From an uncultured Collinsella sp. (GTDB lineage: Bacteria; Actinomycetota; Coriobacteriia; Coriobacteriales; Coriobacteriaceae): a DNA stretch of 64,000 nucleotides. The number at the start of each line of letters is the position of its first letter. Within the stretch, counting starts at the first letter, position 1. The stretch lies in contig UQHT01000002.1 in the NCBI GenBank assembly GCA_900540875.1, positions 62,001 through 126,000 on the forward strand, given 5' to 3'. Positions 16,101 through 24,506 of this stretch are shown piece after piece. The translations under genes and the position numbers were made by a program. The notes under the pieces were generated by a model that was not told the DNA's origin, made no database searches, and was given only the letters and a program-made list of their open reading frames with translations.

Positions 16101-18008
16101 CGAAGCATTCGCGCCGAGCAGGGACTTTGCGTAGGCGTCCTTGACCTGCTGCATAAATGCTGCAGCCTGGTCAATCTCGGAATCAGCGATGGGCTTGACC
16201 TTGATGGCAATGTCACGCGTTACGGTTATGCCATCCTTTGTAAGGGTCGCGGTGATGACTGCGTCATTCGTGGCGCCTTCGATATCGCGGGTGACAACCA
16301 CACGGTAGCCGTTGACCTTCGCGACAGCCTCATTGCTCGATGCATAAGAAAGCTTGGCGCCGGATGGAGCGTCAATACCAGAGCGACGCGTATTGGGCAG
16401 CTGGATGTCACCCTCAACGGCATTGGTATCGATTTCTTTTTTGGTCTCAAAATCCTTGAGCACAATGCGGTCGAGCGCGGCGGACAGCTCGGCCTTTTCG
16501 GCATCAATCTGATCCTGAGATTTTGCCTTGACGGTAAAGGAGACCAGATAAGCCGTCCCATTCGACGGAGCGTTACCGTAGCCAGGAACCGCCAGCGAAA
16601 GTGTAGCCGTGAACTCGGCGGTCTGATCGGTCATACCATGGGTATACGTAACCGCCGGATCACCATAGCTCGAATTCACCTTGGCAACGGAGTCGTTCAG
16701 GCTCATCCAGCTAATAGAAGCGACCTTTATTCCGTTGATGCTGATCGAGCCGGGAAGCGTTCCCTGATTAACGCCCGCCTCAATTTCATCGGGCAGGCCC
16801 TTAACATGAGCCCATGCCGCCTTAAGATAGGCGACGACCTTGCCGCCGTCCCATGCAAGCGTCGATGAACGACCAGGCGTATACGCCGCGCTCTCGGATC
16901 CAAGCGCCAGCGTATACGTCGGCGTAAACTGGCGAAGCAGCGAGTAATCAAGCGTGGAGGTCTTATCTGCGGGAGACAGGAAGAAATAGGAGATCTTTCC
17001 GTCATCCGCGATGCCACCATCCTGCTTGGGATCGCGACCACCATAGGTTACGCCAGCAAGCGAAACCTTGATATCCGAGTAGCCCAAGTTGGCAAGTTTC
17101 GCCGAAAGCATGGAGCAAATGTTGGTATCGGTCCCCTGAGACGGATTGGGATACCAGCCCGAATAGCCATCGGCCTTGAGTTTCGCGAGCGCCTCGTCCA
17201 GTTTCTTAGCCTCGTCAGACTTGGGAGCCTCGGGCTCGGCAGGAGCCTCTACGGGATTCTTGAGGCTTGCCGTAAACTTATAGTCACCGGTGCCGTCGCC
17301 ATACGCAACACGACACGCAACGTATTTGCCAGCAAGATCGGAGGTCAGCTTGAGCTCGCGAGCAGTCGCCCCCTCGATAGCGGTAAAGGTCGATGCAGTC
17401 GGCGCTGCGGACTGGCTCTTGCCGACATACCACTGGTATCCCAGCTGTGCGTACTCGGACGAGGAAATCTCCTCGTCATCGCCCCAATCGTCCTCGTAAT
17501 AGGCCGCGACCTTAACGGTATCCCCTACCTTGGCGGTACGGTTACCATAGGCAAGACCGTTGCCGTCAGCATCGACAATTTCGACCGAGTCAACGGTTAC
17601 ATATGCCGAACGCGCAGAAGTAGCAGCTACGGAGTCGGACACATCGCCCTGCCCGGATGCAGCAGGCATCGACGCGGCCGAACCCTCCGCATTGTCTGCG
17701 TCACTGGCCGTCGCGCTATCGCCGCCGCTGGCATTTTCAATAGCATCATCGGCGGCGGTACCGTCGGCAGCGCTCGTCACGCCGGCACCAGCAGCAGCGC
17801 CATCTGCCGCCGCGCCCTCGCCGGCCGTCGCAGTCTGAGCCACGGCCTGGGCAATGCCCTCGGCGCCCTCGGCCCAAAGTTGCGCCGGTGTGGTGCCAAA
17901 AGCCATGGCAAAAGCCAGGAACGCCACCAGGCCGCGCTTAGCTACGCCGCGCGCAATCGCGCCACGGCGATGCGAGACGCGCTGGCGCTCGTCCTCAAAC
18001 ATATCCAT
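13131..18008 (-). CDS. 1625-residue surface protein: DUF4430 x2, PQQ propeller, InlB repeat
   Basis: A large exported protein. Order of parts: signal peptide (about 20-45, ending near QLWAEG), Ala/Asp-rich linker, Ig-like stretch (130-240), several beta-rich modules, two DUF4430-like domains (about 784-868 and 901-993, each with YWQLFVNG or YWQLYVNG and a PGD turn), a PQQ-type beta-propeller (about 1039-1420), an InlB B-repeat (1429-1498, FAGWYTDEACT, LYAKW), a Lys/Asp/Ser-rich stalk and a C-terminal membrane helix ending TKRR. No LPxTG is visible before the helix. ATG 18008 follows AGGAG. A cobalamin riboswitch precedes it, suggesting capture of B12-type molecules at the surface; the propeller ligand is unknown. 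Confidence 0.85.
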   Translation of the reverse strand: MDMFEDERQRVSHRRGAIARGVAKRGLVAFLAFAMAFGTTPAQLWAEGAEGIAQAVAQTATAGEGAAADGAAAGAGVTSAADGTAADDAIENASGGDSATASDADNAEGSAASMPAASGQGDVSDSVAATSARSAYVTVDSVEIVDADGNGLAYGNRTAKVGDTVKVAAYYEDDWGDDEEISSSEYAQLGYQWYVGKSQSAAPTASTFTAIEGATARELKLTSDLAGKYVACRVAYGDGTGDYKFTASLKNPVEAPAEPEAPKSDEAKKLDEALAKLKADGYSGWYPNPSQGTDTNICSMLSAKLANLGYSDIKVSLAGVTYGGRDPKQDGGIADDGKISYFFLSPADKTSTLDYSLLRQFTPTYTLALGSESAAYTPGRSSTLAWDGGKVVAYLKAAWAHVKGLPDEIEAGVNQGTLPGSISINGIKVASISWMSLNDSVAKVNSSYGDPAVTYTHGMTDQTAEFTATLSLAVPGYGNAPSNGTAYLVSFTVKAKSQDQIDAEKAELSAALDRIVLKDFETKKEIDTNAVEGDIQLPNTRRSGIDAPSGAKLSYASSNEAVAKVNGYRVVVTRDIEGATNDAVITATLTKDGITVTRDIAIKVKPIADSEIDQAAAFMQQVKDAYAKSLLGANASVDAVTEDLSTFAEAVPTADGGIEYRKGKDSKLSGVVAADLPGYDAMSGNDWRTYRTSDSTVISNENLKVKRPEADTLVTVESNLTYAKYESLAKAHPENVKLQSLVNQSVKATYRVVGTVDHSDPKISVAFKLVGVDADGNDEVWADSAKSVVYGSTAGDVIEDALKGMTHTATGVGTADYYLSDITSADGRKLGWDASTGKYWQLFVNGKASDVGAGQVALAPGDSVVLYYSAFGTSLDEIGQAKVKASLSLIGPDANGSNAVWYSLNDAKLQSGATAADLTVMALKASGLEYELLTPEKDGYFYLSSITSSYGKKLAYDKESGRYWQLYVNGVYSKFGADQVTLKPGDNIQYVYASDNEKPLDGVVLNPNVTRPNWDSDWSGFTSADKVTDAPVPTKDAEAKWVSELKASNEWSKSISDPLLVGDYLYVAVGSKLLKKNVDTGETVAESALAAKIDSVSRMAYTGGVVLVPLAGGRLQALTVDALATVWVTDELPAGPDGAQQSLASITVRDGYAYFGTASASWTDSSDGYLLCVRISDGKVMWQHKNENSKGYYWAGMAFSGNYGVIADDSGTVSTVDPETGKTIASLKIADRARTTVLVDGSIAYVVSADGVLHKLSVGADGALSELGKVTFGSSSTSTPVLVNGKIVVGGASTDSFTGGYQNKYTYHYGQIAVIDADTLTVKYSICKADGSYIRQGASGGGDVKSQPVVSVQNGETYVYFTSNNNPGGIYRYRIGDSEAELLYTPDAKDQQYCMASISVGSDGSLYYVNDSGKLFAVKGNGQRVKRYNVTFDANGKDAAMPDSQRVKEGKTATEPSTKPQCKGYTFAGWYTDEACTKAYDFNAAVTADMTLYAKWVKYAADNNGGNGSSNGNAGGSGNGANSGNGTSGQQGGGAVAPGQTPVSTTTTTETKDGKDSKKDSDKKDKKSDKKNDKSDTGSSASTAAKKSSEASAQESGFNPLAIVGVAAGVIGLAVIGVFVLTKRR

Positions 18009-18151
18009 TTGTCTCCTACTGTCTGCACTTGGAGCATTGCCCAGCGGCTGCCCCACATCATCGCGCACATTGCGCTCGAGTACCCCCATCGGGGTCCCCC
18101 TTCCCTCCAGAGCCCAACGCGTACCGGCGGCATGCGCCGCGGCCGTGTACA

Positions 18152-18324
18152 AGATGGGAGGCGATCCGACTTAACCTTACCGACCCGGGCGCGCCGTCCG
18201 ATCTGCGACGCAACCATCCCGGGCCAAGAGGAATTACGGTTACTGGTACAGCCGGGGACTTGCACCCCGATTCTCCCAAACGCGCAGGAAAACCGCGCAT
18301 TCGTGCGTCTCCGCACCACCATCT
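18152..18324 (-). promoter_or_regulatory. Cobalamin riboswitch
   Basis: Read on the minus strand, the aptamer begins AGATGG (18324-18319) and ends CCATCT (18157-18152), which pair as P1. The core carries GGGGTGCAAGTCCCC and then CCAGTAACCGTAA, and the B12-box side reads AAGTCGGATCGCCTCCC, all hallmark segments of the cobalamin aptamer. GTGCG-GAGA-CGCAC is one arm and a CCCGGG pairing forms the variable arm. About 140 bases separate it from the ATG of the surface protein and contain further hairpins that could be the expression platform. It should repress the two-gene DUF4430 operon when cobalamin is plentiful. Confidence 0.88.
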
Positions 18325-18443
18325 AGGCCATCGATTATTACTGTCGATATGGTAGCACGCAAAAGGGCCCCGCACACAGGCGAAGCCCAAGGTAAAAGCT
18401 ATGGTTTGCGATAGGAAAGGATGCGGATGGGGTGCCGAGCAAA

Positions 18444-18472
18444 ATAACCCGTTTCCTCCGACCCCGGGAAAT
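18444..18472. repeat. Degenerate GGGACGG-family repeat fragment
   Basis: AACCCGTTTCCTCCGACCCC resembles one arm of the palindrome at 57724-57799 (ATCCGTTTTCCTCCGTCCCC) with a few changes. It lies immediately after the stop of the AarF gene. Confidence 0.5.
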
Positions 18473-18474
18473 CG

Positions 18475-20238
18475 TTACCGCTTGCCGCCGTGACTGTTGC
18501 GCCAGATCTCGCGGCCCAGCATCAGCGCCAGCACCAGCGCGCTCACGTAGCCCATAAAGCCAATGACTGGGATACCAAACACAACCGGCTCGATACGTGC
18601 GTAGTACACCACCGACGAACCGATAAACAGGCCGGCGATAACGATAGCCATCGACATGCGGTCGATAATTCCGCCCAGCTGTCGCAGCGCCTTATCGCTG
18701 CTCATAATCTGCGTGTTCACCTTAAGCTGCCCGCGTGTGAGCATACGCGAAGCCAGCCCCAGGTACTCAGCCGCCTCGAGTGAGCCCTTCGCTGCGCGAT
18801 AGCTGCTCGCGGCAAGATCGCGCCCCATGTCGCGCACGCGCGCATAGGTGCTTTTCTCGTTTTTGATGTGCGTCTGGATAATCTGGATCATGTTGACGTT
18901 GGGCATGTACTCGGTCAACAAACCCTCGAGCGTCACCATGCCGCGCGCGAACATCGTCACCACGCTCGGCAGCTCAACATCATTCTTACGCGCGAGGTTT
19001 AACAGCGAGGTCAAAAACTCGCCGATATCCAGATCCTTCAGGTCAAGGCCTGCAAAGTCAGCCACGATAAAGTCAAGATCGGACAAAAACGCTGAATGAT
19101 CGAGCTCGGCCGAATCGCCACGCGTCACGGCAAAGCGCATGAGCGAATCCTTGAGCTTGGGCACGTCACCCTCGGCCACGGCGAAAATCATGTCCTTGAC
19201 GATACCGCGATCGTGGCTCGACATGCGTCCGACCATGCCCAAGTCGATAAAGTAAACGATGCCGTCCTTGAGAATGATGTTTCCCGCATGCGGGTCGGCA
19301 TGGAAAAAGCCGTCATCGAGCACCTGCGTCGAGTAGTCCTCGACAATTGCGGCACCGATCTTTTCCAAGTCATAGCCCTCGGCCACCAAGCGTTCAGGAT
19401 CGGCGATCGAAATGCCGTCGACGTAGTCCATAACCACCACGTGCTCGGTGCAAAGGTCCAGGTAGGATTTGGGACACGATACGCCATGCACGCTTTTGTG
19501 GAAGTCATAGAAATCGTTGAGGTTTTTGGCCTCGGCCAAAAAGTTGGTCTCCTCGCGAAACGAGGTCCACAGCTCTTCGACCACGCCGTGCAGGTCAACA
19601 AACTGGTCGGTGTTGACGAACTTGGAAACGATACGCACCACCGAGCGAATGATGTCGATGTCCTGCGCCATCACCTGCTGCGCACCGGGGCGCTGCACCT
19701 TAACGGCCACGTCCTCGCCGGTCACCAGGCGGGCGCGGTGCACCTGCGCGAGCGATGCGCTACCAAGCGGATTAGGGTCGATCGCATCGAACATCTCTCC
19801 CAGGCGCAGGCCGTATTCTTCTTCCAGACAACTGAGTACGACCTCGTACGGCACCGGCTCCACGTCGGACCGCAGACGACGCAGCTCGTCGCAAAAGCGT
19901 TGCGGCAGAATCTCGGACCGGTTGGCCAGAATCTGCCCCATCTTGACGAACATGGGGCCGAGTTCCTCGAGCAGGCGGCGCAAACGAACCGGCGTGAGGT
20001 TATCCCACACGCGGTACTTTTTGACCAGGCGAACAATCTGCCCGATGCGCTCGCGGCGACCCGCCGGCGTGAGCTGGTATTCTTCATCCGGCGCCATCGC
20101 GTCGGGCTCCTCGGGGACCATATCGACAGCGCGCGGCTTCTTGCGAGCGCCCGAGACGGCGGCATCGACCTCATCGACAACCGCCGCCTCGTCACCCAAG
20201 GAATCTAGATTGTTGTAATCGGTGGTGGAATCTGCCAT
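18475..20238 (-). CDS. AarF/UbiB (ABC1) family kinase-like protein
   Basis: A 587-residue atypical kinase of the UbiB/ADCK group, known for quinone or isoprenoid-lipid homeostasis. Motifs: KMGQILANRSEILP (KxGQ) near 110, VAVKVQRPG, EETNFLAEAKN, HADPHAGNI (catalytic and metal-binding) and FIDLGMVG. Two transmembrane helices near the C-terminus (about 535-575) anchor it. It starts 8 bases after the phasin-like gene, so they form an operon. The N-terminal 60 residues are acidic and disordered. No quinone-synthesis gene is nearby. Confidence 0.9.
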   Translation of the reverse strand: MADSTTDYNNLDSLGDEAAVVDEVDAAVSGARKKPRAVDMVPEEPDAMAPDEEYQLTPAGRRERIGQIVRLVKKYRVWDNLTPVRLRRLLEELGPMFVKMGQILANRSEILPQRFCDELRRLRSDVEPVPYEVVLSCLEEEYGLRLGEMFDAIDPNPLGSASLAQVHRARLVTGEDVAVKVQRPGAQQVMAQDIDIIRSVVRIVSKFVNTDQFVDLHGVVEELWTSFREETNFLAEAKNLNDFYDFHKSVHGVSCPKSYLDLCTEHVVVMDYVDGISIADPERLVAEGYDLEKIGAAIVEDYSTQVLDDGFFHADPHAGNIILKDGIVYFIDLGMVGRMSSHDRGIVKDMIFAVAEGDVPKLKDSLMRFAVTRGDSAELDHSAFLSDLDFIVADFAGLDLKDLDIGEFLTSLLNLARKNDVELPSVVTMFARGMVTLEGLLTEYMPNVNMIQIIQTHIKNEKSTYARVRDMGRDLAASSYRAAKGSLEAAEYLGLASRMLTRGQLKVNTQIMSSDKALRQLGGIIDRMSMAIVIAGLFIGSSVVYYARIEPVVFGIPVIGFMGYVSALVLALMLGREIWRNSHGGKR

Positions 20239-20246
20239 CTGCGCTG

Positions 20247-20663
20247 CTACTCGGCCTCTTCGGTATCCTTCGCATCGTCGGGCTCAACGGACTCGACGGG
20301 CACCGAGGTCACGTTGTCCTCGACCGAATCGACGATGTCGCGCACATGGGCCAGGAAGGCCGTGCGCTCGGGGGCTGTCATGACGCGGACGCGAGCCAGA
20401 ATGAGCTCGTCGAGCACGCGCTGGGCCGCGGTCTCGCCCTGCATGCCCAAGCGCTCGGTCAGATCGGAGATGGTACCGCCGGCCTGTTCGAACATGTCGG
20501 ACACACTGCGGGCGATACCGGGGGCGCCTGCGTCCTTGCGCACCTGCTCGCCCTTGGTGTTAAGGTCGTCGAGAACCTTCTTGCTGCCCTCGACGGCAAC
20601 GGCGGCGGCGCCGAAGCCCACGTTGATGGCGCCGTTAACAAGCTGATCGAGTTTCATAACCAT
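20247..20663 (-). CDS. Phasin-like protein partnered with AarF
   Basis: A 138-residue, mostly helical protein. It starts MVMKLDQLVNGAINVGFGAA, contains a heptad-like region and ends in a disordered Glu/Asp tail. The pattern resembles small phasin-like (polyhydroxyalkanoate granule-associated-like) proteins often found beside AarF/UbiB genes; I infer partnership from this arrangement, not a known reaction. ATG 20663 is 6 bases after GGAG. No polyhydroxyalkanoate genes are present, so granule binding is not implied. Confidence 0.65.
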   Translation of the reverse strand: MVMKLDQLVNGAINVGFGAAAVAVEGSKKVLDDLNTKGEQVRKDAGAPGIARSVSDMFEQAGGTISDLTERLGMQGETAAQRVLDELILARVRVMTAPERTAFLAHVRDIVDSVEDNVTSVPVESVEPDDAKDTEEAE

Positions 20664-20762
20664 GGTTGTCTCCAATCACAAACAACTGCATTGGCGTTCT
20701 TGTACCCAAGATTGAGTGAAAGCGACAAAGCGTTTAAGCGCTATTCGATCGACGGGAAATCC

Positions 20763-22286
20763 CTATCTCACGTTGTCGTTCATCGCGAAAGAGTTCTTCA
20801 TGGCGCAGCTCGTGGTGTAGAGCACCTTGCCCAACAGGGCATCGGTCTCCACGCGCACGAGCTCGGCAAACTCCTCGTTGGCGCGTGCAAGCTCGGCAGG
20901 CACCTCGGCCTCGGGCAGAACGGCTACGGCAGCGTCGACGTCATGAATCTGCTTGTGGCCCATGCCGCCGACCTTCTCCTGATAATCCTCGACTGCGCGG
21001 CCGCACTCATGGAAGCGGACGTCGGCCAGCGCGCCGATCAGGCGGTTGGCCCAGTAGAAGTTTTCGGACGTCACGCGAGCCTGCGTGTCGGCAAAGTACT
21101 CGGGCATGGTCTCGACGTTGGCGTACAGCGGAACCAGCGCGTTAAACGAGTTGGAGCCAAAGGCCATCCACTGCACGGCGCGGTAGGCCGGATGCGCATA
21201 GGGGCGCAGCTGCAGCACAGCGAGCTGGCTGTTGCGGTTGATGCCGATGGGGCGATAGGCGCCACGCGTGGCGGGCGTGCCCTTGCTGCCGTAGCAGTCG
21301 TACTCCGTGCCCTGGTAGTGGCTCGAGAGTACGTACTTGATGTCCTCGATGGTCACCTTGCGCTCGGGCACGCGGCTCCAGGGAATATCGTCGCTCTCGG
21401 GCGTGTAGTCGGCCTCGGGACCGTCCCACACATCGCTGGGGTTAAGGCAGCGCTGCATATACCAGGCGCGCGGCGTGTTGTAAACGTGGTCGCTGTCGCT
21501 GTGCGAGCCAAAGGCCTCGCGCGGGTTAAAGACCGCGGCCGGACCGTCGCCCTCAACGCCCAGCGTCAAGTCCAGATGCCACTCGGCCATCCAAGCGCGC
21601 AGGTCGGCGGAGCACATGTGATCGGCCTGGGCGCCCTCGGCGTCATCCAGGTCAAAGCTGTCGATACCCAGCTGGTTGGGCATGGTCACATAGGCGTCAT
21701 CGGGCACGCGCTTGGCGATCCAGTGGTGACCGCCGATGGTCTCGAGCCACCAGATCTCGTCCACGTCGCTAAAGGCGATGCCGTTGTTCTCGTAGGTGCC
21801 ATAGCGCTCGAGCAGGTCACCCAGAATGCGTACGCCGTCGCGGGCGGATTTGGCATATGGCAGCACCAGGGTCACCATGTCCTCCTCGCCCAGACCGCCG
21901 GGCTGCGCCGGAACATAGCCGTCCTCGTCCTCGTTGCCCTTGGCGGGCACGTAGTCGACGAGCGGGTCGGCGCCGCGAACGCGCTCGTTGGTGGTGAGCG
22001 TCTCGGTTGCGGACATGCCCACATTGAGCTCGTTGAAACCGGCCTCGGCCCAGATGCCGTGGCCCGGGACAACATCGGGGACGCTCGTGTAGCGCATGGG
22101 GTTATCGGGCAGTTCAACGGTCAGGTGACTCAGGACGCTCGTGTAGACGCGCGGCTGCTCGTCGGGATGCACCACGCGCATACGCTTGGGCTCAAACACC
22201 CCGTTGGACGAATCCTCGTTGCGGGCGACCAACGTCGACCCGTCGTAGCTCGCGTTCTTACCAACCAAAATCGTTGTGCACGGCAT
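20763..22286 (-). CDS. C69 family dipeptidase
   Basis: An N-terminal nucleophile hydrolase of the PepD type, cutting dipeptides. The protein starts MPCTTILVGKNASYDGSTLV; Cys3 would become the N-terminal nucleophile after removal of Met-Pro, as in cytosolic C69 enzymes without a leader. The ARNEDSS motif follows. The 507-residue length fits the family (450-520). AAGGAGG lies 6 bases before ATG 22286, which decides against the ATG two codons earlier. There is no signal peptide. Confidence 0.92.
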   Translation of the reverse strand: MPCTTILVGKNASYDGSTLVARNEDSSNGVFEPKRMRVVHPDEQPRVYTSVLSHLTVELPDNPMRYTSVPDVVPGHGIWAEAGFNELNVGMSATETLTTNERVRGADPLVDYVPAKGNEDEDGYVPAQPGGLGEEDMVTLVLPYAKSARDGVRILGDLLERYGTYENNGIAFSDVDEIWWLETIGGHHWIAKRVPDDAYVTMPNQLGIDSFDLDDAEGAQADHMCSADLRAWMAEWHLDLTLGVEGDGPAAVFNPREAFGSHSDSDHVYNTPRAWYMQRCLNPSDVWDGPEADYTPESDDIPWSRVPERKVTIEDIKYVLSSHYQGTEYDCYGSKGTPATRGAYRPIGINRNSQLAVLQLRPYAHPAYRAVQWMAFGSNSFNALVPLYANVETMPEYFADTQARVTSENFYWANRLIGALADVRFHECGRAVEDYQEKVGGMGHKQIHDVDAAVAVLPEAEVPAELARANEEFAELVRVETDALLGKVLYTTSCAMKNSFAMNDNVR

Positions 22287-22381
22287 GCGCATCCTCCTTG
22301 AGCGAAGAAATCAAACGATAACAGTGTATCGCTTCGGCGCAGAAAGGGCGAAACCACGGCGCTGGCAACCCCTGTGGTCAA

Positions 22382-22595
22382 AAAATGCCAAATATGAGTA
22401 CTGTCACCAATTTAGTAACAGCAATTTTGCTACGTATGGGTGTCGAAAGTCTACATTTGTTCAAAAATTAGATGATGTAATTCCTCATAGGTCCAATAAA
22501 ATAGGCTCTCTATCGATAATAAATATCGTTAGAGAGCCTATTTGGCCTAAAATATATGTGACTATCTTGGCAACAGTACTCATATTTGGCATTTT
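22382..22595. mobile_element. AT-rich palindromic miniature element
   Basis: Perfect 23-bp terminal inverted repeats (22382-22404 and 22573-22595, AAAATGCCAAATATGAGTAC inward) enclose about 170 bases far richer in A+T than the surroundings. An internal hairpin at 22500-22542 pairs TAGGCTCTCTA with TAGAGAGCCTA. Outside the arms, CCCCTGTGG and CCACGGGG extend the symmetry imperfectly. There is no ORF of note. It sits between pepD-like and folD genes on the same strand. It looks like a MITE or a large transcript-end structure. Confidence 0.65.
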
Positions 22596-22640
22596 CTGTC
22601 CACGGGGTATAGAGCTAACCCCTCAAACAGCCCAAAACGC

Positions 22641-23495
22641 CTATTTCGATGCGCGCTCGGCCGCTTCGATCACGTGTTTAGCGAGGATCGCCGTCGTCAC
22701 AGCGCCCACGCCGCCCGGCACGGGCGTGATGGCGTTAACGACCGACTCCGCAGCATCAGAATCGACGTCACCCACCAGCTTGCCAGCGGCCTCGTCCCAA
22801 TTAATGCCAACATCGATGATCGTCTGGCCCTCGCGAACCGCATCCACGCCAATCGTACGCGCGCGTCCAACGGCGGCAACCACAATGTCGGCAGCACGGC
22901 ACTCGGCAGCAAGGTCGCGCGTATGCGTATGGCACGTCGTCACGGTCGCATTGCGCGCCGTAAGCATGGCGGCAACAGGACGCCCGATCACCAGCGAGCG
23001 CCCGACCACAGCAACCTTAGCTCCATCCAGCTCAACGCCGTAATGATCCAGCAAAGCAAGCACGGCTTCGGCTGTGCAGGGGGCAAAACCCTCGCCGCGC
23101 CCCGAAAGCGTGGTGAGCAGCGAAACCGGCGTCATGGAGTCAACGTCCTTGGCAGGATCGAGTGCCGCGGCAACCGCATCCTCGTCAAGGCCGGCGGGCA
23201 GCGGGCGGAACATCAGGCAGCCATGAACAGACGAATCGGTATTGATGTCCTCGATGGCCGCCAACAGCTCGTCCTGCGAAACATCGGCGGGAAGCAAAAC
23301 GCGGCGAGCCTCAATGCCAACCTTTTCGCAGCGCTTGAGCGCACCGCGCTCGTAGGATAGGTCGTCCTCGCGTTCACCCACGCGCACGATAGCCAGCGTC
23401 GGCACAACGCCGCGCTCGCGCAAAGCCACGCAGCGAGCAGTAAGTTCCTCAGTCAAAGCGCGAGCAACGGGGGCACCCTTCAGCAGTTCAGCCAT
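22641..23495 (-). CDS. folD: FolD-type methylene-THF dehydrogenase lacking cyclohydrolase residues
   Basis: A 284-residue member of the FolD family, which normally interconverts methylene-, methenyl- and formyl-THF. The NADP-binding segment VVGRSLVIGRPVAAML and the late TPVPGGVGAVT are intact. In bifunctional FolD a Tyr is followed four residues later by the catalytic Lys; here Tyr48 is followed by Ala52. The next signature VQLPLP is MFRPLP, with Phe96 for the conserved Gln. Only dehydrogenase activity is therefore expected. ATG 23495 is 2 bases after the fchA stop. Confidence 0.88.
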   Translation of the reverse strand: MAELLKGAPVARALTEELTARCVALRERGVVPTLAIVRVGEREDDLSYERGALKRCEKVGIEARRVLLPADVSQDELLAAIEDINTDSSVHGCLMFRPLPAGLDEDAVAAALDPAKDVDSMTPVSLLTTLSGRGEGFAPCTAEAVLALLDHYGVELDGAKVAVVGRSLVIGRPVAAMLTARNATVTTCHTHTRDLAAECRAADIVVAAVGRARTIGVDAVREGQTIIDVGINWDEAAGKLVGDVDSDAAESVVNAITPVPGGVGAVTTAILAKHVIEAAERASK

Positions 23496-23497
23496 GG

Positions 23498-24130
23498 CTA
23501 TCCCCTCTTCCTTGCGGCGTCGGCGGCGCGGCGCGCCAGCGCATCGGCGCGCGGCAACCACATGTCGAGCAACTCATCACACGCCGTCTCGAGCTCCTCA
23601 GCACGAGCGCGATCCTTCATAGACGTGGTGTTCGCAAAGAGCGTCAAGCTCGCGCCCTGCATAGCGGAACGGCAGAACACGGCGCCGCACGCCACATCGG
23701 ACAGCAGCTGACGCGAACCCTTGTCGGCCATGTCCTCGAGCAGCGCCAGCGCGCGCCCGCAGGCATCCATAATGCGATACGGCGGCATAGCGGCCACATG
23801 CAGCGCATCCTGAATCGCGGTCGCTCGAGCCGGATCGTCACGCGGAATACCGTATGCCGCGGACACCTGCCCATAGGCACGAACGTCCTCGGCAACCAAC
23901 TCGACAAGCTCCTGGGCCAGCTCATCAGCATGGGCAAACGCACGCGTCAGGTCATCCGCACGATCAGCAAGCGCGGGATTGGTCGCACCGTAGCGGGCAA
24001 CCATTCCGCACAGCGAGGCGCCCAGCGCGCCCACAAAGGCGCTCGCGCTGCCACCGCCGGGAACCGGCTCGCGTGCGGCAAGTGCCTCGGCAAACTCTCG
24101 ACAGGTTTTATCCATCATCTCTTGGCTCAT
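23498..24130 (-). CDS. fchA: Methenyl-THF cyclohydrolase / cyclodeaminase family
   Basis: A 210-residue helical protein of the formiminotransferase-cyclodeaminase C-terminal family. The signature PVPGGGSASAFVGALGASL lies near residue 25 and matches FchA proteins, which hydrolyse methenyl-THF or deaminate formimino-THF. The start is ATG 24130, 7 bases after GAAGGTG. It is translated just before folD with a 2-base gap. The partner FolD appears to have lost cyclohydrolase residues, so FchA probably does that step (inference). Confidence 0.85.
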   Translation of the reverse strand: MSQEMMDKTCREFAEALAAREPVPGGGSASAFVGALGASLCGMVARYGATNPALADRADDLTRAFAHADELAQELVELVAEDVRAYGQVSAAYGIPRDDPARATAIQDALHVAAMPPYRIMDACGRALALLEDMADKGSRQLLSDVACGAVFCRSAMQGASLTLFANTTSMKDRARAEELETACDELLDMWLPRADALARRAADAARKRG

Positions 24131-24506
24131 ACGCACGCACCTTCAAGTCATATACATCGGTCAGGCGGCAACCGCCGACCAACCGCATCGAACACGTAAT
24201 GGTGCTAAGTCTAGCCCATAAGCACATGGGCGTCAGCACACCTGGCCATCGCGGATTTCTATGACGAACGATAGGCCATGCCAACGCAAACATGGGACAC
24301 ATGGCCCACGTTTCGAGACTCCCGGGCAGCGGCAACTAGGGCATACATATAGGTAAGGAGCCCCATGTTGGGGCAAGCTCATCACGGCACCGGACGACGA
24401 ATGGAGGAATCACCGCACAGCAAACAAAGTCATCATGTGCACGCGCAACCGCCGCCCCAGCGATCCGCGGCACACGATGTCCCTGGCAGACAAGGAGGAC
24501 GCCACC
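24131..24506. other. Intergenic region fchA / lipoprotein 1
   Basis: This 376-base gap between divergent genes holds the first copy of an 18-base motif (24292-24309), a possible -10 region (CATACATATAG near 24345) and an AAGGAG followed by ATG 24365. That ATG opens a frame overlapping the lipoprotein gene, which I consider spurious. No structured RNA is recognised. Confidence 0.4.
24292..24309. promoter_or_regulatory. Shared 18-base motif, copy 1
   Basis: ATGGGACACATGGCCCAC, which contains the inverted TGGG...CCCA, lies upstream of lipoprotein gene 1. An identical copy at 25258-25275 lies upstream of paralogue 2. A common operator or a relic of the duplication are both possible. Confidence 0.55.

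Noticed and set aside
20346..22301. 651-codon plus-strand frame opposite the C69 peptidase
   Set aside because: Antisense shadow; low-complexity His/Gly/Val product.
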